A stretch of 11,211 bases of DNA from Ginkgo biloba (GCA_024626585.1 JANKJI010000002.1:1171984-1183194), one strand, 5' to 3'. Positions 1-8,784 are shown, counted from the first letter of the stretch. Numbers and translations: made by a program. Notes: generated by a model not told the origin, from the sequence alone.

Positions 1-1084
1 GCACTAGCTCAATGAGATTTTACATGCAGGAACATGGAGGAGAGTGGTCAAGTATAGTGATCATTAAGGAGTCTTTTGTTAGAGATGATTTTTACTGAAA
101 TAGTGATTTTTATTTTAAAAGCACTAAAGTTTTGTTTGAGAATCAATTTGATGTATTGGAAAGGAACACCACACTTATGTTGATGGAAGAAGTGCATGCC
201 TTTCATCTCAAAGACCTTCCTAGATCCTAGTCAACTATTTGAGTAGCCATTGAAGGAAAAGCAGATTATGCAAGCATGCAGTTTGCTTTTGTGACAAGTG
301 AAAAGAGTGGAATGGAAAGTTAGTAGTGTAACACCTTATCTCCATCATTCCTTATTGTGAGGAATATAGTTCTCATTCATTCATACATTTCATAGATAGG
401 ATCTGGAAAGAGGCATCAAAATGGTATGGATCAACAATGGGGTCCATTGCTTCCTAAGAAGGGAGGAATTAATGTTTCATCCTAACCTAGAAGGGGCTAG
501 ATGATGGTCCTATGGAGTCAATCCTATTGGGGCCTATGACTAAAGGGGATCACATTGGAGAGTTTTAGACCTAAGGGTTTTCTCTTCCTAGTTTCTAATA
601 TTGACCCTCTAAAATTAATTAGCATGAGCTAATGGAGTAATTGTAACTTATAATTTAGGTTGATGTGCAAATGATTGTTACTTAATTTGCCTAAGATTTA
701 ACTAGACATTAACTAAGTGTGAAGTGAAGTTATTGGAGGCAAAAAGGAGCTTGCATGCCTTGTATGGAATCAAACCCTGGAAGACCTACTAATTATGTAA
801 TTAGGGATCCTCTAATAAAATGACCCTAAATCTCACACCTCATGTATCTTTCATCTTGTGTTCTTGAGAATTTCTTTAGATTAAGAAAAGGAGAAATAGA
901 GAGAGTGGTTTTTCCAAAGCTTTATGTGAATGTTTGATGAATGATTTGTCTTGGATTCAATATATTTTGATGGTGATAGATCATAGTTGTCTTTTCAACT
1001 TTGGATGCATAGGTTATTGCTAGGATCCTCTTACAGATTGAATTGACACTTCACAAGCATCATACGGAGTCATCTTCAGGTTCA
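1..1084. other. AT-rich intergenic DNA, no gene seen
   Basis: No long open frame, RNA gene or clear tandem repeat was found on either strand. All six frames are closed at short intervals. The stretch reads like old non-coding transposon or intergenic sequence. The part from about 840 to 1080, with a short purine-rich run near 886-905, leads without a visible boundary into the GC-richer block that follows and may belong to the same remnant. Confidence 0.5.
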
Positions 1085-1460
1085 GTTTAGATGGATTCAA
1101 GTAATCTCATGCGTGTTTTCCAATTCGAGAAAAAGATAAAATGTGCAGGTGTTGTAGGGTTCGACGTGTGAACACACACATTTTCACCCTGGACCACTAT
1201 AGAGCGCATTGCCACACTGTAATTAGGTGTTGGAGCTCTACATCCATGTGCAATTCAACATTGTCCAGTAATAGAGAGATACCGAGGGTGGTACATCCTA
1301 AATTAAGCTTGCCACCGACTCTAAAATCTAGTACTAAGGACAAAGAAGAGATGGAAGGATTAGGATCATACCCTTGGTTATAAAATATTACTTCCGTAAC
1401 ACGCATGAGGGTCATGGCCTCATAAACTCCTACTAAGTGGGTGCATCACCCATAATCTAG
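1085..1460. other. GC-richer block, possible decayed retroelement leader or coding remnant
   Basis: This block is visibly richer in G and C than its surroundings and still holds several CpG sites, which are rare elsewhere in the window. It contains an 80-codon plus-strand open frame (1141-1383) with a cysteine/arginine-rich start (MCRCCRVRR) and an acidic/lysine patch near its end. Just after that frame's stop the same reading continues for about 15 codons before the next stop. An overlapping minus-strand frame of 72 codons (1197-1415) is equally open, so open length alone does not choose a strand. I recognise no domain. Many TG and CA dinucleotides would fit methylated CpG decay of an originally GC-rich sequence, but that is inference. 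Confidence 0.3.
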
Positions 1461-2359
1461 TCCAAAATAACTAAGAAACATAACATCTTAATTAGATGTG
1501 ATAGAATAAGTTAATTCATGATGAATCCATATATGAGTGAAGAATAATTTAGTAACTTATGGTGTGGATAGTGTCTTATGACATTCCATAAAAATGGGCA
1601 TCTTCTTGAACCTAACCATATTATAAAGATATAGTCATGGCCATGCTAAGTTAGAAGTAAACTTCCTATGTAGACCATAGAAATAAATCACCATGGTCAA
1701 TTTGGTACTGGTAAAGCCTAGTATTTCCTAAGATTCCTATTAGAAGGATTGGAAATGAAATAAAGTGAACATGGAATGGCATGTCTTTCCATATTAACTT
1801 TCATTTTTTTCTCATACAAGTAATGCTAAAATTTTTGTAGAGTCTTCTTCATCCTAAAGTGCCTTAGTACCTTAGAATAATGCACCTATCTAATTAATTA
1901 AGTATAGTAACTTCCATTATGAACATAAAGAAATCTTGGGAGATATAATAATCTATCCTTGAGATGGAATTCTATCAAGAATACTCTTTATTTGTAAGGG
2001 AATATTCTATATAATCCATAATAGAAGTGAATTCCATATTAACAAAATACATCCCTTTCCATTTAGAAAAGACAAAACATGAAGCATCCAATACCTATGT
2101 TAAAGAATGCACTAGTGGTCAACTAAGGAATTTGGCCACCTTGTTATTACTCCCCTTATTGTACTTGATCATTATATAAAATTTTAAAAGATATCCCATC
2201 CATTTTATGGTCCTATGGTCCTCAATCCTAACTTAATAATGAAGAGAGTAATTAATTAATGATAAAAACAAGTGATGGTCTCCTTCCTAAGGGGATAATA
2301 CTTCCAATGTTTAACTACTTATATGATAGTATAGATATCCTTATGGTAAGTATTGTACC
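1461..2359. other. AT-rich intergenic DNA, no gene seen
   Basis: I see no convincing coding, RNA or tandem-repeat feature. Stops are dense in all frames. It ends where the left copy of the 194-bp direct repeat begins. Confidence 0.5.
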
Positions 2360-2553
2360 TTATTGACAAGGTTTTACCAATGGGAGATAATTTATCCACA
2401 TATGAAAAAATTCATAGGCAATGCATAGAGATGACAAAGAATTCAAGGATTTCATTAGATAAAGGGGTATTTATGAGAGTTAGAACTACCCAGACATTAC
2501 AATACATCATGAGTCTCTTATCAATCCTCTAATATCATAGATTGGAAACCATA
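2360..2553. repeat. Direct repeat R1, left copy (possible LTR remnant)
   Basis: This stretch matches 5724-5918 in the same orientation with small indels. Shared blocks include GATGCATAGAGATGA-like, TTTCATTAGATAAAGGGG and CAGACATTACAATACATCAT. Similarity fades out left of about 2360 and stops after ACCATA at 2553. The copies lie about 3.36 kb apart and bracket DNA without recognisable genes, so they could be the LTRs of a non-coding element or two independent insertions of one repeat family. I found no clear TG...CA ends, primer-binding site or target duplication. In one plus frame both copies give a similar peptide (TYE-x-IHR-x-CIEM ... SLDKG ... QTLQYIMS), so a duplicated coding remnant is an alternative. 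Confidence 0.75.
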
Positions 2554-2965
2554 CATATGTATATATAGGTGGCAAAGGTCATTGGGTAGTCCAATTTCCA
2601 ACTTCCTACCTCATTATACACTAATACAATAGTTAGGTGATATTATATGATATATTAAGAGTCCATCGTCCAACACTCATCTGTGACTAAACCTTTATCA
2701 TATCCTAAGACAAGCAAGTGAAAAATAGTTTGTATCCCTTCCTTCATCTTCTACTAAAATACCTGGGTAACCAACTACAGTGTTCACCTTCATTAAAGTT
2801 AGGAGTATCCTTATGGTGTTGATGCACTCTATTGGTTTTCCTGGGTTACCATCCACAACAACTACCAGTCCTATAGGTCACCACACTAGATATAAGGTTT
2901 TTTTGTGAAAAGAACCACCATTTATCATGCAGTTCATCGCATTAGCCATTTTTTTATTTTACTAT
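2554..2965. other. AT-rich spacer inside the R1 pair, nothing recognised
   Basis: No open frame or motif stands out. No primer-binding-site sequence follows the left repeat copy on the plus strand, which weakens the idea of a plus-strand LTR element starting here. Confidence 0.45.
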
Positions 2966-3120
2966 AGCATTTCCATTAAGGAGGAGGCACCCATTTTTCT
3001 CTCTACTCCTTACTGCAATCTAATTCCTGGGGGTAAGGCACTCATTCTTCTCTTTAATCCCTATTTATATCCAATTTCCAAAGGAGGAGGCACCCATTTT
3101 TCCTACTACTCCAAATTTAT
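2966..3120. repeat. Degenerate 51-52 bp tandem triplication
   Basis: Three units follow one another. The shared core, purine-rich then GGCACCCATTTTTC-like, has its GGCAC at 2986, 3037 and 3089, giving periods of 51 and 52 bp. Units 1 and 3 share GGAGGAGGCACCCATTTTTC exactly, while the middle unit has diverged (GGGGGTAAGGCACTCATTC). Each unit starts with a TTCC-containing stretch and ends with a pyrimidine-rich, CTACTCC-like tail. The array overlaps an 87-codon plus-strand open frame (2927-3190) with no recognised domain, which I take as chance. Confidence 0.75.
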
Positions 3121-4090
3121 TTTGATTTCATTATCTAGACATTCTTTTAAGCTCTACAATTTGTGGGTGAGTGGTCACTTTTGCTTGTGATTGCAATAAT
3201 GAGGTTTACTTCCCACATTGAAGAAAAACTTTATCCCCAAAAATGAACCATAATTAAAAAACTCCAAGGTGTGCTAATTTACATTATGCATCTCCAACAT
3301 GATTGTTGTTTGTCATATTATAGTAAAAAATATGTGCGCTATAATCAAGTACTTGGTCACAAAAATGAACATAGTTGTTGGATCCTTACAACTAATGTTG
3401 TCATTTATCCTCTCTAACCGATCTTTAAAAGTATATTTATCACGTAGTTGTCCATCCTACCTGATAAATGCTAGCCATCCTCCATAGAACTAAAAACACT
3501 ACATGACTACAATATACAACCCGACAAGATATCAAAATCTAAAATTGATAAACTAAAATTAAAATTCATCTAATATTCTCTTCCATGGAGAATGACAAAA
3601 TACAATGACGACATATTAAATGAATTAATCAATGCTAGACTCTGACTCACTGTTGGGTACAAATGCAAAAAGTATTACCTTTGTGATAAAATCTAGTAGA
3701 ATCAATGTTTTGACTTCACTTTAGTTGGACACTGACTTAGATAACCTTACATACTTTAGAAATACATCATATTTTGACCATTTTAAATGAATTTGTCAAT
3801 GATAACACTAGTTAAAACTTTATTGTCACGTGAGAGATGATATCCACATATTATAATTTGTTTTGAAATGTGTTTCCATGATTTTATGAGTCATATCTAC
3901 TTCCACTTGTGGTGAAGAACTTATATATGAAGAAAAGGATAAATCACCATGTGTCTTTAACATATGACCAAAGAATTAATCACTTTGGTTTATAAACATT
4001 AAAAATATATTTAATTATTCTTGATAAAAAGTCTATTAGTTGGTGTTGATTGGTGATGAATATCTCCACTTAGACGTATATGTAGGTTCA
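3121..4090. other. AT-rich spacer, nothing recognised
   Basis: Both strands were scanned. The longest plus frame here has 62 codons (3299-3487), well within chance for such composition. I saw no retroelement motif, RNA gene or clear tandem structure. Confidence 0.45.
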
Positions 4091-4190
4091 TCAACAACCA
4101 TATAGGATTACTACTATCAATTTGGATGCAACCATTGATACACTGACAACCATCCCCCAATCATTGTCAGTTTGGATGCAGCCATCCGAT
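4091..4190. repeat. Approximately 50 bp tandem duplication
   Basis: Two neighbouring units each carry an ACAACCAT element followed by TTTGGATGCA(A/G)CCAT. The second element starts at 4121 in unit 1 and at 4171 in unit 2, a 50-bp period. The DNA between the shared elements has diverged. The pair lies immediately left of the 59-bp array. Confidence 0.6.
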
Positions 4191-4211
4191 GAGTTCTAGT
4201 AAAGAACCTCT

Positions 4212-4388
4212 AATGTCTCTTAGGTATTCCTTCTCCGATGACCTTGTGTAGCCTCTTCCAACATGCAATTGATGTCTCTTAGATAGTCCTTCTCTGATAG
4301 CCTTTTGCGGCCTCTTTTGACATGCAATTGATGTCTCTTAGATAGTCCTTCTTCGACGGCCTTTTGTGGCCTCTTTCGACATGCAAAT
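4212..4388. repeat. 59-bp tandem triplication
   Basis: Three consecutive units begin with ATGTCTCTTAG at 4213, 4272 and 4331 (period exactly 59 bp) and end with GACATGCAA-like sequence. Units 2 and 3 are the most similar. Unit 1 has diverged, for example TAGGTATTCC against TAGATAGTCC. On the minus strand the units read as related peptides in shifting frames (for example KRPSKKDYLRDINC), because 59 is not a multiple of three. A minus open frame of 79 codons (4279-4518) covers part of it, but I see no independent evidence of coding. Confidence 0.85.
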
Positions 4389-4811
4389 TTTTCCACACAT
4401 GAAACGGATGCTTTGGTAAATGACTTTGATAGTTTTTACTTCTTTTCTCATGAAGTCTCCAATATAGCCTATAATAGATTCCATCACCAAAAAAACCTCC
4501 ATACCTCGCTGCACTCAACCAAAGTCTCGTATAAAGATAACAATGAACATTTGTCTGTCATAATGCAATGTCCTCTGATAGAAAAAAAACTAAAGAGATC
4601 TTTCTATCACATTCTTATGGTACGATCCAATTCTCCCATAAGTTTGCAATCTTGACAAGTGGTGTACCTCTAGGCTCTAGCTTAAGCACTTCTTTTTTGA
4701 CAACTACCACAACTAGATAAATTTGTCATCTAATCGATAAGGATTCTTCCTTCTCTAACATGAAATTATTTCTTACATGAGCCTCCCCAACGTGGGTGAA
4801 ATACATTTTGT
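4389..4811. other. AT-rich spacer, nothing recognised
   Basis: Open frames on both strands here are about 80 codons at most and overlap each other. No motif, RNA gene or repeat was recognised between the 59-bp and 25-bp arrays. Confidence 0.4.
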
Positions 4812-4985
4812 GTCATTATAGTACTCTAATGTTAAACATTATCATTCAAAAACTACTCCATCATTGTCGTTCAACATTACATTTGCCAATGTTGTTCAAA
4901 ATTATTTTGACATTATCATTGAAAACATTGTGTTTCCCACTATCATTCAAATTTACCCTGATATTATTATTCTAAATATTGGCAA
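4812..4985. repeat. Degenerate minisatellite, about 25 bp x 6
   Basis: A CATTATCATTCAAA-like core recurs at about 4837, 4862, 4887, 4911, 4938 and 4962, a spacing of 24-27 bp. A weaker copy may sit near 4813. Units have drifted (CATTGTCGTTCAAC, CAATGTTGTTCAAA, CATTATCATTGAAA), and the last one is barely recognisable. The even spacing argues for tandem duplication and not mere AT-richness. Confidence 0.7.
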
Positions 4986-5723
4986 TGATGTCTCTATAAA
5001 TAATGAGAATTCTATTGTAAGGTAAATTAGTGTCGAAGGTCATCCTCATAACACGAAGCAAGGCCATTCTTTCCTTTGAATTACACAAGCAATGTCTTCT
5101 TTGTGGAGATAGTGAACTCCCTGAAGAACAAATCATAGACTTATCCAATCTTCCATCAACCTTCAAAATGTTTGTAATGATTCCACCTATCATGATTCTA
5201 TGAATAAATTTCATACTATTCTCCTCAGAGAAGAGTTCAATGTCTACAGAATTTGAACCTCATTTTCTTCTTGCATCCTCGTTGCACTCAATGGGGTTGC
5301 TCACTATTAACCTTCTTATTGGAAAGACTCATAGTTCTAATTGCACCAACTCTAGCAATACTTCCCCTCACCCATTCACTATTTAATATAGAACAATATT
5401 CCTCTTCCATTTCTATTTGTTGCAAGAAGAATTGGGCACTATTTATAAGGCATGACTTAGAAGTATTGCCAGATAAGGTTAAGGAGTCCTTATTTATGGG
5501 ACTCTGCTCCACCATTACCCCAAAAACTATAATAATAGACCTCTCAGACCATTTATTTCCTTAAAAAGGATACTAACAACTATCACCCACCAAATAACCA
5601 AACCTCTGAAGTTCAAATCTAGCATCATTCAATTCAAAATTTAGGTAATTTGTTGAAAATAATCCTTATGTTTATGGTTTATCATGCTACAATACTAGAT
5701 TCAAATATGAGCAATGGTGCTAA
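4986..5723. other. Spacer with overlapping open frames, no recognised gene
   Basis: The minus strand is fairly open here: 80 codons at 4972-5214 and 75 codons at 5288-5515, in different frames. The plus strand has 103 codons at 5253-5564. The plus and minus frames overlap. No domain or retroelement motif was found in any of them. In DNA this AT-rich, frames of this length are expected by chance in a window this size, so I do not call a gene. Confidence 0.4.
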
Positions 5724-5918
5724 ATGTTGATAAGGGTTTTACAAGAGGAGATAATTAAACAACATATGAAACCATTCATAGGCGATGCATAGAGATGATA
5801 GAGAATACAAGGGTTTCATTAGATAAAGGGGAAATTTCAAGAATTGGAATTGTCCAGACATTACAATACATCATGAGCTCTCTTCTCGGTCCTCTAATCT
5901 CATAGATTGACAACCATA
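5724..5918. repeat. Direct repeat R1, right copy, abutting the LTR
   Basis: This is the second copy of 2360-2553. Similarity runs up to ACCATA at 5918 and stops where the minus-strand element's LTR begins (TG at 5919). The left copy continues past ACCATA with different sequence. The LTR element may therefore have inserted into or next to this repeat, but I do not find the continuation of R1 on the far side of the element near 10164. The other explanation is that R1 simply ends here. Confidence 0.75.
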
Positions 5919-6286
5919 TGATCTATAATCCTATAAGCTATGTTAGTTAGGATTCACCACAAAGATATTGATTCAAGATTTTTCTTAATGTTACTTGCTT
6001 TACAATTATTAGAGATTGCACAAAGTAGAGATAACTTGACAAACATTAGAAATACTAAGAAAAATAGGATGGAAACACATAAGACACCCTGTTTATCCTA
6101 TAGAAAAAATCACTATGAGGAAGAAATATAGCATTAAATACTCAACTTCTTTTATTAAAATAATTTAGAAGATTTACATACAAAGGTACATAATTTTACT
6201 CCTTAATGGAGCTTGGAGATTACTGTATTTTTGACTTATAGTAATTCTTCCAATCTATTTCTCCTCTATTGGTTGTTATCTCCTCA
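5919..6286 (-). repeat. 3' LTR (left copy)
   Basis: The part 5919-6173 aligns with 9909-10163 at roughly four-fifths identity by eye, including long shared words such as GTTAGGATTCACCACA-like and ATGGAAACACATAAGACACC. The outer end begins with TG on the plus strand, which is the CA end of an LTR on the minus strand. Both copies keep AATAAA on the minus strand (complement at 6151-6156 here). The extension to 6286 is inferred: a CA on the plus strand sits there directly before a long pyrimidine run, as expected for an LTR start next to a polypurine tract. Only 5919-6173 is supported by the second copy. Confidence 0.75.
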
Positions 6287-6362
6287 CTATTCTCTATCTC
6301 TTCTATCTTCTCCCCTCTATCCTCCCTCTATCCTTTGTCCTATATCCTCCCTCTTCTTTTTC
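6287..6362 (-). other. Pyrimidine-rich tract, candidate polypurine tract
   Basis: The plus strand is almost pure C and T here, with CTATC and CCTC words repeated, so the minus strand is nearly pure purine. A polypurine tract primes plus-strand synthesis just upstream of the 3' LTR in LTR elements, and this tract lies on the correct side. It is much longer than a usual polypurine tract and may have expanded as a simple repeat. It begins about 115 bp inside the end of LTR similarity that I can demonstrate, so the assignment depends on the longer LTR being right. Confidence 0.4.
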
Positions 6363-6703
6363 ACTGTCCCTTGGAATTCCACTTCCAAAACTACTGAAGA
6401 TTCTTTTGACCTTATGAATACTCAAATGGTTGAATTAGGACATAATGTTTGGAAAGATTCTAAAGATTGATGCTATCATGCTACAGTCTAATACTAAGCT
6501 TCTAAAACCTCTATATAATTGAGTTATCAACAAAATATAATTTTTATAATTCCCACTTTTGAAGGGGTAAATGACCTCATTTTGATCAAAATTTTGAAGA
6601 GCTTGAGCGTTTCGGTATTCTCCAACTATACTACAAGTTTTTTTAGAATCTAACTTTGTATGACCAAGTTATGGTCAAAATATCATTCGAATGAGTTTGC
6701 CCA
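6363..6703. other. Element interior without recognised coding
   Basis: No gag or pol motif and no repeat was found. It probably belongs to the 3' untranslated part of the element. Confidence 0.4.
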
Positions 6704-6850
6704 TTTTCTCGTCAATCGGTTGATTCCCAATTGATTAATGACTGGTAGATATTTTTTAGTCACTTAGGTACTGATAGGTTAATTTTCCATTCGCTTAGTG
6801 ACTAGTAGGATAAGTTTCTATTCACTTAGTGACTAGTATGACAAGTTTGT
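6704..6850. repeat. 31-bp tandem repeat, about 4 units
   Basis: CTTAGTGACTAGTA is found at 6794 and again at 6825. Diverged versions sit at 6763 (CTTAGGTACTGATA) and about 6734 (ATTAATGACTGGTA), with spacings of 29, 31 and 31 bp. Between cores is a G/T-rich, then TTTC(T/C)ATTC-like stretch. The array lies inside the element, between the pyrimidine tract and the longer 30-31 bp array. Its sequence is unrelated to that second array as far as I can see. Confidence 0.7.
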
Positions 6851-7599
6851 TATCTTCTAGTTTGTAAACCTGTAAAGACATACAGTCACTAAAATGACTA
6901 TAACTTTTGAACCGTAGCTCCATTTTATGCACTCTTGGTATTGATTCGAAGCTAACAGACAAGGATACAACTTTACTTTATTGATAATATGATGAAACTA
7001 TATGGATTTTGTCCAATTTTTCTTTAAATATGACTATTCTAAAATTCTATAGAAATTAATCTTACATATTGAGTTTATATCCAATTTTTTTGATGATCTA
7101 ATATGGATCACAACTCCCCAATTTAGGAGGCTTTTGATCCCCAAAAGATTTTATTTCCTTTTGAAAGAATTTTACAATGAATTTCCTTTCACCTTTCTTT
7201 CTATCTATACCTCCAACAAGTGGAGAAGCCAATGCGTAACTACCCTGTATATAGTCTCCAATAGAAACAAAGTTGATAGTATATATATTTTGTTAATTTT
7301 TATTTGTGAGTGTCAAATGTATTACAAGTTGTTTCCCAAGTCCTTGAACCTATTCATATGGCTTGTTCTTCCTTGGCTTACTTGTACTCCATAATGTACA
7401 CCCATTGAATCTTTGTCATCAATCTACAAGTTGTCATGCTAGTTCAACATTTGCCTTCATGCTTCTTGAGGTAGTCTTCAACTGTCATCTAGTGATTTTT
7501 TCTCTAAAACTGTTGTCATACATTCCCAATTTAATTCATGCGTATATTGCTTTCTCGTACACCTCTTGATTTGAGATCCAATGGATTTTCCCTACTTGA
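6851..7599. other. Element interior, no pol domain recognised
   Basis: This is where protease or reverse transcriptase would be expected after gag on the minus strand. I looked for an aspartic protease D-S/T-G-like motif and for the Y-x-D-D motif of reverse transcriptase and found neither. A short minus-strand stretch near 7440-7500 reads T-V-E-D-Y-L-K-K-H-E and could be a coding remnant, but it cannot be assigned. Plus-strand frames of 86 (7134-7394) and 68 codons (7363-7569) show no domain. Confidence 0.4.
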
Positions 7600-7985
7600 C
7601 ATTTTCTAAGTGGAACTGTTTCCCCTTACTTACTCATACAAGTGGTTTGATTGCTGATACTTGCTGCTACAAGTGATTTCACTACTCCTACTTACTTCTC
7701 TAAGTGGATTATCTCCTCCTACTTGCTACTCCAAGTGGATGTATTATTCCTTCTTGACTTCCAAGTAGATGGACTATTCCTACTTGTTTTTTAAGTGTAT
7801 TTACTGCTCTTACCATTTCTCCAAGTGGATTGACTATTCCTACTTGCTGCTCCAAGTGGATTGCATCCTCCTTCTTGTTCCTCCAAGAAGAGTGTATCCT
7901 CTTACTTTCTCTTCACAAGTGATTTGACAATTCTTCCTTACTGGATGGACCAAGTGGAATAGTTTCCTGCATTTCCTTCTTGTAT
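7600..7985 (-). repeat. 30-31 bp minisatellite, about 12 units, partly a decapeptide repeat
   Basis: An AAGTGGATT-like core recurs on the plus strand at about 7608, 7640, 7671, 7702, 7733, 7763, 7793, 7823, 7854, 7885, 7917 and 7952. Spacing is 30-32 bp except the last (35). Between cores lies a T/C-rich stretch such as CTATTCCTACTTGCTGCTCC. On the minus strand the exactly 30-bp units at 7733-7823 read in one frame as a ten-residue repeat, S-T-W-(K/R)-x-x-(K/R)-x-(S/N)-x, with one stop. This is compatible with a basic, serine/asparagine-rich repetitive tail behind the gag zinc knuckles. Units of 31 bp break the frame, so either coding function was lost or the array expanded after decay. The units abut with no unique spacers. 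Confidence 0.85.
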
Positions 7986-8550
7986 TTGTCCACAAATGGA
8001 ATAATGAGTTTACTTCAAAGGGATACTCATCTTGAGTTCTCCTTCATCTTGCTTGTGTAGGATACAAGAAATACTTCATACTCTACTTCTCAATATGGAA
8101 TTAAATATTTATCCTATGTTGATCATGATGAAGTTTGTTGGCTCTCCTTGAGTTTCTCTTATACTTGAGTTGGACCTCCTTGATCCTCTTAATGCCTTTA
8201 ATGGATTTTTCTTATGTCTCCATCCCTACTTGTTCCTTTATTGAGCATGGTGTTACAATATGACTAGTACATACTACCAATCAAGTCAACTTCAATTCCT
8301 TCAATAACACAAGGATTCTTTCCAACACTAATTCCTTGGTATTCTCATGTTATAATGGCTATGCAGCTATATCGATAGGATTTACTACCCTACTTGTCTC
8401 TTCCTTGGAGAGTCTCATGTTCTCTCTTATGCTATTGTCATTTTAAGTGTGATTTCATTCGCTACTCCTTTTACTTTTCTCTTAGCTTCTATTTACTTCC
8501 TTGGAATGCCCAAATTGATTCTTAGAATGGAGTTCAGGGTGCAATTTCCA

Positions 8551-8592
8551 ACACATTACATCCTAATGTCCACTTATGTTACAATGGCTACA
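8551..8592 (-). pseudogene. Well-preserved CCHC zinc knuckle in gag
   Basis: The minus strand reads C-S-H-C-N-I-S-G-H-stop-D-V-M-C, a complete C-x2-C-x4-H-x4-C pattern interrupted only by a stop inside the last spacer (8563-8565), and continues W-K-L-H-P-E-L-H. The zinc knuckle binds RNA in gag. The CWKLHPELH continuation is familiar from plant LTR-element gag proteins (from memory, not a search). It keeps the frame of the G-patch 700 bp upstream. Confidence 0.8.
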
Positions 8593-8784
8593 AAATTTAT
8601 TTCCACTACTCTTAGAAAGTATTTCTTCCCTTTCTTGGATCACATTTGGGATTTGTCGGTCTTTCCTCTGGTTCCCCTTATCCCATCTTCCTTTTTGACC
8701 TAAGGAGTGGTGCCTACAAGTTTCCTTCTTCTTGAAGTTCTTAGGGTTCTTAGTGATAGCTAGTTTCATCTAGAACATAGTCAT

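Noticed and set aside
1141-1383. 80-codon plus frame as a real small protein gene
   Set aside because: No recognisable family and an overlapping minus frame of similar length. Kept only as part of a GC-richer block of unknown origin.
4279-4518. Minus-strand 79-codon frame as a repeat protein over the 59-bp array
   Set aside because: The 59-bp period shifts the frame at every unit, and stops appear once the array is followed further. The similar peptides come from similar DNA only.
5253-5564. 103-codon plus-strand frame and the 75-codon minus frame within it
   Set aside because: No domain, motif or Kozak/splice context supports either one. They overlap on opposite strands, and about one frame of this length is expected by chance in a window of this AT content.
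6213-6470. 85-codon plus frame with a hydrophobic serine/leucine-rich start, like a membrane segment
   Set aside because: The apparent hydrophobic segment is only the translation of the pyrimidine-rich tract.
7600-7985. Evenly spaced 30-31 bp repeats that could be taken for a CRISPR array
   Set aside because: The units abut and the whole unit is repetitive. There are no unique spacers, no cas genes, and the context is a eukaryotic retroelement.
8449-8703. 84-codon plus-strand frame with hydrophobic stretches
   Set aside because: It is the antisense of the gag zinc-knuckle region, whose minus-strand motifs are much stronger evidence.
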